Shown one piece after another: positions 9,040-15,207 of a stretch of DNA of 15,207 nucleotides. The stretch spans positions 1 through 15,207 of the forward strand of contig VAXD01000056.1 of NCBI GenBank assembly GCA_005884155.1. Reading direction: 5' to 3'. Position 1 is the stretch's first letter, and each line of letters begins with the position of its first letter. The notes below the pieces were generated by a model. The model saw only the letters and a program-made list of their open reading frames with translations. It had not been told where the DNA came from and ran no database searches. Source of the DNA: Actinomycetota bacterium. Its GTDB lineage: Bacteria; Actinomycetota; Thermoleophilia; Gaiellales; Gaiellaceae. Position numbers and translations under genes: made by a program.

Positions 9040-10158
9040 ATGGCGGCGACGAAGCGCGACTACTACGAAATCCTCGGCGTCGAGCGAGCCGCAACCGAGG
9101 GCGAGATCAAGAAAGCTTTCCGCGGGCTGGCGCGCACCCTGCACCCCGACGTCTCCGAAGAACCGAACGCCGAGGAGCGTTTCCGCGAGGTCGTCGAAGC
9201 CTACGAAGTGCTCTCGAAGTCCGAGACGCGGGAGCTCTACGACCGCTACGGGCACGCCGGTCTGAGCAGCGGCGGTTTCACGCCGACGAGCTTCGACCTC
9301 GGCAGCCTGTCCGACCTCTTCTCCGCGTTCTTCGGGGACGATCTCTTCGGCGTCACCGGCCGCACCCGCCGCGCGCGCGGCGCGGACGTCGTCGCACAGA
9401 TCGAGATCGAGCTGGCCGAGGCGGCGACCGGCGTGAAGCGCGAGGTCCCGTTCCCGGTCAGCGTCCCGTGCTCCACGTGCGACGGGAGCGGCGCCGAGCC
9501 GGGCACGGAACCGGCCACGTGTCCGACCTGCAACGGCGCCGGCCGCCTCGAGCACGTCTCGCGCACCGTGTTCGGGGAGTTCATCCGCTCGCAGACGTGT
9601 CCGCGCTGCGGCGGCACCGGCCGCGTGATCGTGCATCCATGCGCTGACTGCGGAGGAGCGGGCCGGGTCGTCGAGGAGCGCACGCTTGAGGTCGAGGTAC
9701 CGCCCGGCATCCACGACGGCCAGCAGATCCGGCTGACCGGCGAAGGCCACGCCGGCGCGCTTGGCGGGCGCGCGGGCGACCTCTACGTCCAGGTCCGGAT
9801 CCGCCCGGACCCGCGCTTCGTGCGCGAGGGCAACGACATCGTCTCGACCGTCGATCTGACGATCACGCAGGCCGCGCTCGGCGCGACGCTCGAAGTGCCT
9901 ACTCTCGACGGCGACGTCGAGCTGCGCTTCGAGCCTGGCACGCAGCCGGGCGAGATCCACGTCCTCCGCGGTCGTGGGATGCCGGTCCTGCAGGGCTTCG
10001 GCCGCGGCGACCAGCGTGTGCTCGTCAACGTGCGGGTACCGCGCCGGCTGACGGACGAGCAGCGGACGCTGCTCGAGGAACTGCAGCGCAAGCTGGGCGA
10101 GGAGCACTACGGCGACGACGAGGGGTTCTTCGAGAAGCTGAAGAGCGCGTTCCGCTGA
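9040..10158 (+). CDS. dnaJ: Chaperone protein DnaJ (type I, HrcA-linked copy)
   Basis: DnaJ stimulates the ATPase of DnaK and hands it unfolded clients. The 372-residue product has an N-terminal J domain (RDYYEILGVERAATEGEIKK, with the catalytic HPD at 35-37), a short Gly/Ser/Phe segment (about 70-105) poorer in Gly than in E. coli DnaJ, and a zinc-binding region from about residue 144 to 207 with four CxxCxGxG motifs (CSTCDGSG, CPTCNGAG, CPRCGGTG, CADCGGAG). Two C-terminal substrate-binding domains follow (GDLYVQVRIRPDPRFVREGN, GRGMPVLQGFGRGDQ). Linkage to hrcA rather than dnaK-grpE matches the actinobacterial DnaJ2 type, so a second dnaJ beside dnaK elsewhere in the genome is likely. The TGA stop overlaps the inferred CTG start of prmA. 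Confidence 0.95.
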   Translation: MAATKRDYYEILGVERAATEGEIKKAFRGLARTLHPDVSEEPNAEERFREVVEAYEVLSKSETRELYDRYGHAGLSSGGFTPTSFDLGSLSDLFSAFFGDDLFGVTGRTRRARGADVVAQIEIELAEAATGVKREVPFPVSVPCSTCDGSGAEPGTEPATCPTCNGAGRLEHVSRTVFGEFIRSQTCPRCGGTGRVIVHPCADCGGAGRVVEERTLEVEVPPGIHDGQQIRLTGEGHAGALGGRAGDLYVQVRIRPDPRFVREGNDIVSTVDLTITQAALGATLEVPTLDGDVELRFEPGTQPGEIHVLRGRGMPVLQGFGRGDQRVLVNVRVPRRLTDEQRTLLEELQRKLGEEHYGDDEGFFEKLKSAFR

Positions 10159-10919
10159 CCTCGCTGCGCCGCGTCGCGACGGTCGTCCCGCCAGAGCGTG
10201 CGGAGAGCGCGCGGGCGTTGATGCTCGAGCTCTTCCCTGAAGGCTTCGAGGAGCGTGACCTCGCGGACGGCGTCGAGCTCGTGGCCTACACCGACGCGGG
10301 TGGGGAGGAGCGTCTCTGGGCTGCGTTCGGCACGGTCAGGGCAGACACCGTCGACGCCGGCTGGGAGCAGCGCTGGCGCGATTTCCACCGGCCCGTCCGG
10401 ATCGGCCGCGTCTGGATCGGCCCGCCCTGGGAGGAGCCGCCGGGGGACGCGATCGCCGTCGTGATCGACCCCGGCCGCGCCTTCGGCACCGGCGGCCACG
10501 CGACGACGCGCCTCTGCCTCGAGCTCCTCGGGGAGCTCGAGCCCGGCAGCCTCCTCGACGTCGGGTGCGGCTCCGGCGTGCTCTCAGTCGCGGCCGTGCG
10601 TCTCGGCTTCGCGCCGGTCGTCGCGCTCGACCACGATCGCACCGCTGTGGAGACGGCGCGCCGGAACGCCGAGGCGAACGGCGTCGAGCTCGACGTCCGC
10701 CAGGCGAACGCGCTCGACGACAGCCTGCCGGAAGCCGCCTACGCGGTTGCAAACGTCTCGGCTGCGTTCGCGGGCCAACTCCGACTGCAGCCCGGAACGC
10801 GTGCGCTGATCGCGTCCGGCTACCTCGAGTCCGACCGCCCGGCACCGGCGGGCTTCCGCGCCGCCGAGAGGCGCATCTCCGACGGTTGGGCCGCGGACCT
10901 TTTTCTGCGCGAGGAGTAG
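10155..10919 (+). CDS. prmA: Ribosomal protein L11 methyltransferase PrmA
   Basis: PrmA is an S-adenosylmethionine-dependent enzyme that methylates ribosomal protein L11. The catalytic part shows the PrmA signature VIDPGRAFGTGGHATTRLCL, then the SAM-binding LLDVGCGSGVLSVAA and a VANVSAAF segment in place of the usual NIL motif. Coding similarity begins well before the first canonical starts (TTG 10218, ATG 10221): the same frame upstream reads SLRRVATVVPPERAESARAL, which fits the PrmA N-terminal strand and helix. No ATG, GTG or TTG lies upstream in this open frame, so I place the start at CTG 10155, giving CTGA with the dnaJ stop and a 254-residue product; CTG 10164 is an alternative. It follows dnaJ, the standard order. 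Family confidence is high, start confidence moderate. Confidence 0.88.
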   Translation: MTSLRRVATVVPPERAESARALMLELFPEGFEERDLADGVELVAYTDAGGEERLWAAFGTVRADTVDAGWEQRWRDFHRPVRIGRVWIGPPWEEPPGDAIAVVIDPGRAFGTGGHATTRLCLELLGELEPGSLLDVGCGSGVLSVAAVRLGFAPVVALDHDRTAVETARRNAEANGVELDVRQANALDDSLPEAAYAVANVSAAFAGQLRLQPGTRALIASGYLESDRPAPAGFRAAERRISDGWAADLFLREE

Positions 10920-10922
10920 AGT
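10917..10922 (+). promoter_or_regulatory. Candidate -10 element for mtaB, overlapping the prmA stop
   Basis: TAGAGT fits TANNNT, ends 8 nt before the mtaB GTG and starts with the prmA TAG stop. Transcription starting 6-8 nt downstream would be leaderless. No -35 box is evident. Confidence 0.25.
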
Positions 10923-10930
10923 CCCGCGCC

Positions 10931-12121
10931 GTGGCGGGTTTCTCGGTGCGCTTCCTGGGCTGCAAAGTCTCGTACGCCGACGCGCAGGCGATCCGCGAGC
11001 GCTTGCTCGCGGATGGCCACACGGAGCGCGCCGACGCTGCGGACGTCGCGGTCGTAAACACCTGCTGCGTCACGCACGAGGCTGTCCGCAAGTCGCGCCA
11101 CGCGGCCGGGCGAGCCGCCCGCACGCACCGGCGCGTCTACGTCACAGGCTGCGGGGCCAACCTCGCGGCCGACGGCTTCGCCGGCCTGCCGGAGAACGTC
11201 GTCGTGGTCCCGCGCCGTAGCGAGCGAACGCCGGACTTCGTGGCCGGCGACGTTGGCGCGGTCGGCTGCGTCCGGGCGGACGCTCGGCTGGAGCGCGTTC
11301 GCGCCTTCGTCAAGGTCCAGGACGGCTGCAGCTTCTCGTGTGCGTTCTGCGTGATCCCGTTTGTACGCGGCGAGTCGCGCAGCCGGCGCGCCGCCGACGT
11401 CCTGCGCGAGGCCCGGCGGCGCGTCGAGCAAGGCCACAAGGAGATCGTCCTCACCGGGATCAACCTCGGCTGCTACCGCGACCGCGAGGCCGGCTACACG
11501 CTGCCGTGTCTGATCCGCGCGCTCGGCGAGCTTCCGGGGCTAGCGCGCCTGCGGCTCTCGTCGATCGAGGTCAACCACGTGAACGACGAGCTGGCGGCAG
11601 CCCTGCGCGAGACGCCGGCGGTCGCGCGCCATCTCCACGTCCCCCTGCAGTCGGGCGACGACGACGTGCTGCGGGCGATGGGCCGACGCTACAACGCGGC
11701 TACCTTCCTGCGGCGGATCGCCCCTCTCGCCGACTTCAACGTCACGACCGACGTGATCGTCGGCTTCCCCGGCGAGGACGAGCCGGCCTTCCGGCGCACG
11801 CTCGACCTGGTGGGCGGTGCAGGCATCTCGAGCGTCCACGTCTTCCCGTACTCGCCGAGGCCCGGCACGAAGACCGCCGCCGCCGACACGGTCCCGCTCG
11901 AGGTCAAGCGAGACCGCGGCGAGCGGCTGCGCGAGCTATCGCGGGCCGCGAGCCTTGAGCGCTGGCGCTCGAAGGTCGGCAGCGAAGACGTCGTTCTGAT
12001 CGACCGGCCGGGCCGCGGCTACGGCGACGACTACTCACCCTGGCTCGTGCGCGGCGAGGTCGGCGAGCTCGTACGTGCTCGCGCCCGCGAGGCCACCGAG
12101 GAGGGGATTCTCGCTGCCTGA
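10931..12121 (+). CDS. mtaB: tRNA (t6A37) methylthiotransferase MtaB
   Basis: MtaB is a radical-SAM methylthiotransferase that converts t6A at position 37 of tRNAs to ms2t6A. The 396-residue product starts at GTG 10931 with VAGFSVRFLGCKVSYADAQA. The N-terminal domain has the three cysteines for the auxiliary iron-sulfur cluster (in FLGCKVS, NTCCVT and VTGCGAN). The radical-SAM motif is CSFSCAFC (Cys133, Cys137, Cys140) followed by VIPFVRGESRSR. LTGINLGCY, HVPLQSGDDDVLRAMGR and TTDVIVGFPGE are typical of the family, and VHVFPYSPRPGT marks the MtaB branch over MiaB. The C-terminal tail, about 50 residues, is a short TRAM-like region. rsmE, which lies between prmA and mtaB in many Gram-positives, is absent here. 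The stop overlaps the HIT gene. Confidence 0.92.
   Translation: MAGFSVRFLGCKVSYADAQAIRERLLADGHTERADAADVAVVNTCCVTHEAVRKSRHAAGRAARTHRRVYVTGCGANLAADGFAGLPENVVVVPRRSERTPDFVAGDVGAVGCVRADARLERVRAFVKVQDGCSFSCAFCVIPFVRGESRSRRAADVLREARRRVEQGHKEIVLTGINLGCYRDREAGYTLPCLIRALGELPGLARLRLSSIEVNHVNDELAAALRETPAVARHLHVPLQSGDDDVLRAMGRRYNAATFLRRIAPLADFNVTTDVIVGFPGEDEPAFRRTLDLVGGAGISSVHVFPYSPRPGTKTAAADTVPLEVKRDRGERLRELSRAASLERWRSKVGSEDVVLIDRPGRGYGDDYSPWLVRGEVGELVRARAREATEEGILAA
12098..12106 (+). promoter_or_regulatory. Strong Shine-Dalgarno that points to CTG 12114 as HIT start
   Basis: GAGGAGGGG within the end of mtaB contains the GGAGG core at 12100-12104. It is the best ribosome binding site noticed at any junction here, and its core ends 9 nt before the CTG at 12114. 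It lies downstream of the alternative GTG at 12075, so it cannot serve that start. Confidence 0.5.
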
Positions 12122-12443
12122 CGACTGCCTCTTCTGCAACCTCGTCCGCACGGGCGACCACGTCCATGCCGCCGACGGTTTCGTAGCGGTCCGCGACATC
12201 AACCCGAAAGCCGAGACGCACCTGCTCGTCCTCCCCGAGCGGCACGTCGACACATTCCGCGACGTCGGGGAGTTCCCGGCGAACGAGGCGAAGCGGATGC
12301 TCGAGTTCGTCGCCGAGACGGCACGCGAGGCCGGGCTCAGCGACTACCGCGTGATCGTCAACGTAGGCGAAGGCGCAGGCCAGACGATCTTCCACCTCCA
12401 CTGGCACGTGCTCGGCGGCCGCGTCTGGGGCGTGGCGGCATGA
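12114..12443 (+). CDS. HIT-family (histidine triad) protein
   Basis: HIT proteins are small nucleotide hydrolases or transferases; the HinT type cleaves nucleoside phosphoramidates. The triad HLHWHV is at residues 94-99, with KAETHLLVLPERHV and VIVNVGEGAGQTIFHLHWHV supporting the fold, and an N-terminal DDCLFCNL with the Cys pair seen in many HIT proteins. Homology starts at DDC, and CTG 12114 lies 9 nt after a strong Shine-Dalgarno (GAGGAGGGG, 12098-12106), giving 109 residues, the normal size. The only upstream canonical start, GTG 12075, would add 13 residues (MLAPARPPRRGFS) not expected in the family. The gene overlaps mtaB by 8 nt and yqeY by 4 nt (ATGA). Family is sure, substrate unknown, start uncertain. 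Confidence 0.88.
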   Translation: MPDDCLFCNLVRTGDHVHAADGFVAVRDINPKAETHLLVLPERHVDTFRDVGEFPANEAKRMLEFVAETAREAGLSDYRVIVNVGEGAGQTIFHLHWHVLGGRVWGVAA

Positions 12444-12883
12444 GCCTGATCGTGCGGCTCGAGGCCGAGCTCAAGCAGGCGATGGTCGCGCGCGACCGCG
12501 AGCGGCGGGACACATTGCGGCTGATCCTCGACAGTCTTCGCCGCGCCGAGAAGGAGCTCCAGCGGCCCTTGCACGACGACGAGGAGCTGCAGGTGCTGCA
12601 ACGCGAGCGCAAGCGGCGGCAGGAGGCTGCGGAGGGGTTCCGCAGCGCCGGTCGTGACGAGCAGGCGGAGGCCGAGGAGAGCGAGCTGGCCGTGCTCGAG
12701 GAGTTCATGCCCGAGCCGCTCGCCGAGGAGGAGCTCGAGGAGATCGTCGACGACGCGATCGCCGAGGTGGGTGCGACGAGCATGCGCGACTTCGGCCGCG
12801 TGATGGCGGACGTGATGCCCCAGGTCTCGGGTCGCGCCGACGGCTCGGCTGTCAGCCAGCTCGTCCGCGAGAAGCTCGCCTGA
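12440..12883 (+). CDS. yqeY: GatB/YqeY domain protein
   Basis: YqeY-family proteins resemble the C-terminal tRNA-binding domain of the GatB amidotransferase subunit; their precise role is not established. The 147-residue product is the usual size and starts at ATG 12440, overlapping the HIT stop as ATGA. The family pattern is visible: LEAELKQAMVARDRERRDTL at the N-terminus, a helical Glu/Arg-rich middle (LQVLQRERKRRQEAAEGFRS at about 51-70), then EFMPEPLAEEELEEIVDDAI and FGRVMADVMPQVSGRADGS, the conserved GxVMxxxMPxxxGRADG signature. The order mtaB then yqeY then phoH is conserved in Firmicutes (with rpsU, absent here). The stop overlaps the next gene as CTGA. Confidence 0.92.
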   Translation: MSLIVRLEAELKQAMVARDRERRDTLRLILDSLRRAEKELQRPLHDDEELQVLQRERKRRQEAAEGFRSAGRDEQAEAEESELAVLEEFMPEPLAEEELEEIVDDAIAEVGATSMRDFGRVMADVMPQVSGRADGSAVSQLVREKLA

Positions 12884-13488
12884 GCGAGTTCGAAGAGCTC
12901 GCTGCGCGGCTCGAGACGCTAGACGGGTTCGGCCGCCCGTGGTCAGTCGCGGGTGGCTGGGCGATCGACCTCTTCCTCGACGAGGTAACGCGGCCGCACG
13001 AGGACATCGAGGTCGGGATCTTCCGCACCGACCAGGGGGCGTTGCGCGCGTTCTTCGCGGGTTGGGAGCTGCTCAAGTGCGAGCGGCCGAGCTGGCTCGA
13101 TCCGTGGGAGGAGGACGATTGGCTGGAGCTCCCGGTGCACCAGGTCTTCGCGCGCCCTCCGGGAAGCCCACCGCTGGAGCAGCCGTGGGAGCCCGGCGGA
13201 GACGAGCTGCAGTTCTTCCTGAACGACGTCGAGGACGGCGTCTGGGTCTGCCGTCGCGACCCGTCCATCACTCGGCCGATCGGCGAAATCGAGCTTCGCT
13301 CGGCGTCAGGGATCCCGATCGTCGCGCCGGAGATCCAGCTGCTCTACAAGGCCAAGCACCACCTCGACAAAGACGAGCGCGACTTCAGGGCGACGGTCGG
13401 CCGTCTGAGCGACGAGCGGCGGTCGTGGCTGCGGGAGGCCCTCGAGATCGTCCATCCGGGCGACCCCTGGCTCGCAGAGCTCGCCTAG
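12880..13488 (+). CDS. Nucleotidyltransferase, aminoglycoside-2''-adenylyltransferase-like
   Basis: The protein resembles the small nucleotidyltransferases annotated as aminoglycoside-2''-adenylyltransferase-like, which transfer AMP to a small-molecule hydroxyl; the real substrate here is unknown. The catalytic block is AGGWAIDLFLDEVTRPHEDI followed by EVGIF (about residues 28-52), with GG, the downstream D and the D-x-E acidic pair that replaces the more common D-x-D. Further family blocks are LQFFLNDVEDGVWVCRRDP, ITRPIGEIELRSASGIP and the C-terminal VAPEIQLLYKAKHHLDKDE with HPGDPWLAEL. In this frame the first ATG/GTG/TTG is TTG 13042, which would delete the catalytic block, so CTG 12880 (CTGA with the yqeY stop) is inferred, giving 202 residues. 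It is an accessory gene inserted between yqeY and phoH. Resistance should not be assumed. Confidence 0.75.
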   Translation: MSEFEELAARLETLDGFGRPWSVAGGWAIDLFLDEVTRPHEDIEVGIFRTDQGALRAFFAGWELLKCERPSWLDPWEEDDWLELPVHQVFARPPGSPPLEQPWEPGGDELQFFLNDVEDGVWVCRRDPSITRPIGEIELRSASGIPIVAPEIQLLYKAKHHLDKDERDFRATVGRLSDERRSWLREALEIVHPGDPWLAELA

Positions 13489-13497
13489 CGACGCGCC

Positions 13498-13515
13498 GAG
13501 GCGTGCTCGCGCCTC
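13498..13515 (+). terminator. Possible terminator-like hairpin after the nucleotidyltransferase gene
   Basis: GAGGCG-TGCTCG-CGCCTC makes a perfect 6-bp stem with a 6-base loop, 10 nt past the stop codon at the end of the long co-directional run. The sequence after it is CCCC-rich with only scattered T residues, so a canonical intrinsic terminator is not supported; GC-rich actinobacteria often lack the T-run. Confidence 0.3.
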
Positions 13516-13590
13516 GCCCCTTGGTCCTGTAGTTCGGTTCGCCCAGCCTCCTCCCCGAGGCGAGCGTAACGAGAAAATCCGCACCTGTCT

Positions 13591-13617
13591 GTCACGGAAG
13601 CGTGCCGAATGTGTGAC
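13591..13617. repeat. Nested inverted repeats upstream of phoH
   Basis: GTCAC (13591-13595) is repeated in inverse as GTGAC (13613-13617), and inside lies CACG-GAAG-CGTG (13593-13604). These short palindromes are in the non-coding gap between the nucleotidyltransferase and phoH and could be an operator or RNA hairpin. The repeats are short, so chance is a real possibility. Confidence 0.2.
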
Positions 13618-13625
13618 TTCTGGGA

Positions 13626-13640
13626 GGGCCGGCACGGCCC
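13626..13640. repeat. Perfect GC hairpin in the phoH promoter region
   Basis: GGGCCG-GCA-CGGCCC is a perfect 6-bp stem with a 3-base loop, ending 11 nt before the candidate -10 of phoH. It occupies the place of a -35 box, so it may be an operator, or the end of the upstream transcript. Confidence 0.25.
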
Positions 13641-13651
13641 GGCCCAGCGCC

Positions 13652-13657
13652 TACACT
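13652..13657 (+). promoter_or_regulatory. Candidate -10 element for phoH
   Basis: TACACT fits TANNNT and ends 8 nt before the phoH GTG; transcription would start at or just before the start codon. It is the only clear AT-containing hexamer in the 60 nt before the gene. No -35 box is seen. Confidence 0.35.
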
Positions 13658-13665
13658 GAGCCTCT

Positions 13666-14625
<960 letters not shown>

Positions 14626-14628
14626 CGG

Positions 14629-15006
14629 ATGGTCGCGGTCGAGGTGGCAAATCGAAGCGGCGTCGAGGTCGAGCAGCAGGAAGCGGTCGCGCTGGCGCAG
14701 CGCGTCCTCGCCGAGGAAGGGATCGAGGAAGGTGAGCTCGGCCTGCATTTCGTCGGGCCGGACGAGATGCGCGCCCTCAAGCGGGACCACCTGGGCATCG
14801 ATGAGGTGACCGACGTGCTCTCCTTTCCGATCGACACGCGTCAGCCGCTCGAGCCCGGGTTGCCGCGCCAACTCGGTGACGCGATCCTGTGCCCGCAGGT
14901 CGTCGGCGAGGCCTGGCGGCAGCCGCTCGTGCACGGGCTCCTGCACCTCGTCGGCTACGACCACGGGGCCGAGATGGAACGGCGGGAGGCGCAATGGAGC
15001 GACTGA
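14629..15006 (+). CDS. ybeY: Endoribonuclease YbeY
   Basis: YbeY is a zinc-dependent endoribonuclease needed for 16S rRNA 3'-end maturation and 70S quality control. The zinc motif HGLLHLVGYDH is complete (His102, His106, His112), preceded by the family blocks LHFVGPDEMRALKRDHLGID and EVTDVLSFP, and GDAILCPQVVGEAW. At 125 residues it is short: many YbeY proteins run 150-160 residues with about 30 residues after the zinc motif, while here only about 13 follow. ATG 14629 is 3 nt past the phoH stop and homology begins nearby. The gene overlaps dgkA by 13 nt. The phoH-ybeY pair is among the most conserved adjacent pairs in bacteria. Confidence 0.95.
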   Translation: MVAVEVANRSGVEVEQQEAVALAQRVLAEEGIEEGELGLHFVGPDEMRALKRDHLGIDEVTDVLSFPIDTRQPLEPGLPRQLGDAILCPQVVGEAWRQPLVHGLLHLVGYDHGAEMERREAQWSD

Positions 15007-15207
15007 CCCATCGCCGCGCGCGGACGCTCATCGAGAGCTTCAACTTCGCGGTCGAGGGCATCATCCACGTCCTCCGCACCCAGCGGAACATGCGGATTCA
15101 CCTGCTCGCCGCGGTGATCGTGCTGGTCGCGGCGATCGCGACGGGGGTGACGAAGCTCGAGCTGATCGCGCTCTTGCTCGCGATCGCATTCGTCTTCATC
15201 GCCGAGA
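14994..15207 (+). CDS. dgkA: Diacylglycerol/undecaprenol kinase family protein (3' partial)
   Basis: DgkA-family integral membrane kinases phosphorylate diacylglycerol or, in Gram-positives, undecaprenol for the lipid-carrier pool. The visible 71 residues begin MERLTHRRARTLIESFNFAV and show the family N-terminus ESFNFAVEGIIHVLRTQRNM followed by RIHLLAAVIVLVAAIATGVT, an amphipathic surface helix and then the first membrane helix; KLELIALLLAIAFVFIAE begins the second and would contain the first of the conserved acidic residues. The gene runs off the window. ATG 14994 overlaps the ybeY end by 13 nt. Order phoH-ybeY-dgkA is standard in Firmicutes and supports the call. Coupling to murJ-type lipid carrier metabolism is only inference. 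Confidence 0.88.
   Translation, partial: MERLTHRRARTLIESFNFAVEGIIHVLRTQRNMRIHLLAAVIVLVAAIATGVTKLELIALLLAIAFVFIAE

Noticed and set aside
7963..10107. Very long minus-strand open frame (714 codons) opposite hrcA and dnaJ
   Set aside because: It is the mirror of two well-conserved genes in GC-rich DNA, and its translation is low-complexity (Arg/Ala/Asp/Leu) without any recognisable motif.

Overview
The window is dense, high-GC (roughly 70%) bacterial DNA with strong G/C third-position bias, frequent GTG starts and almost no intergenic space. Gene content and order (comEA-comEC-holA / rpsT / murJ / lepA-hemW-hrcA-dnaJ-prmA-mtaB-HIT-yqeY / phoH-ybeY-dgkA) are those of a bacterial housekeeping block shared by Firmicutes and Actinobacteria. 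With this base composition a deep-branching actinobacterium, possibly class Thermoleophilia, is most likely; that taxonomic call is inference from composition and order only.

Layout. Positions 1-3000 (+): the end of a DNA-uptake pair (comEA, 5' end cut by the window; comEC, lacking the usual C-terminal metallo-beta-lactamase domain) and holA, the DNA polymerase III delta subunit. holA meets rpsT (ribosomal protein S20, - strand) tail to tail; their stop codons share a CTAG. A 64-bp divergent gap separates rpsT from murJ (lipid II flippase). Between murJ and lepA lies a short scar that reads as the two ends of a GNAT acetyltransferase with the middle deleted. lepA (elongation factor 4) is broken by a frameshift near 5725, where about eight residues are also missing. 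Then hemW (heme chaperone), hrcA (heat-shock repressor), dnaJ (co-chaperone), prmA (L11 methyltransferase), mtaB (tRNA methylthiotransferase), a HIT-family protein, a YqeY-family protein and a nucleotidyltransferase related to aminoglycoside-2''-adenylyltransferases follow, mostly overlapping by 4-8 nt. After a 177-bp gap come phoH, ybeY and the 5' part of dgkA, cut by the window end. No stretch longer than 300 bases lacks a gene; no tRNA, rRNA, CRISPR array or mobile element was seen.

Functionally the block serves translation and ribosome upkeep (rpsT, lepA, prmA, mtaB, ybeY, probably phoH), protein quality control (hrcA, dnaJ), envelope building (murJ, dgkA) and DNA handling (comEA/EC, holA). 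I did not find a new multi-gene system. The items most worth checking are the two damaged loci (GNAT scar and lepA), three genes whose conserved N-termini seem reachable only from, or best placed for, CTG start codons at CTGA-type overlaps, and a repeated TANNNT hexamer 6-14 nt before the start of each gene that does not overlap its upstream neighbour, suggesting leaderless transcripts.
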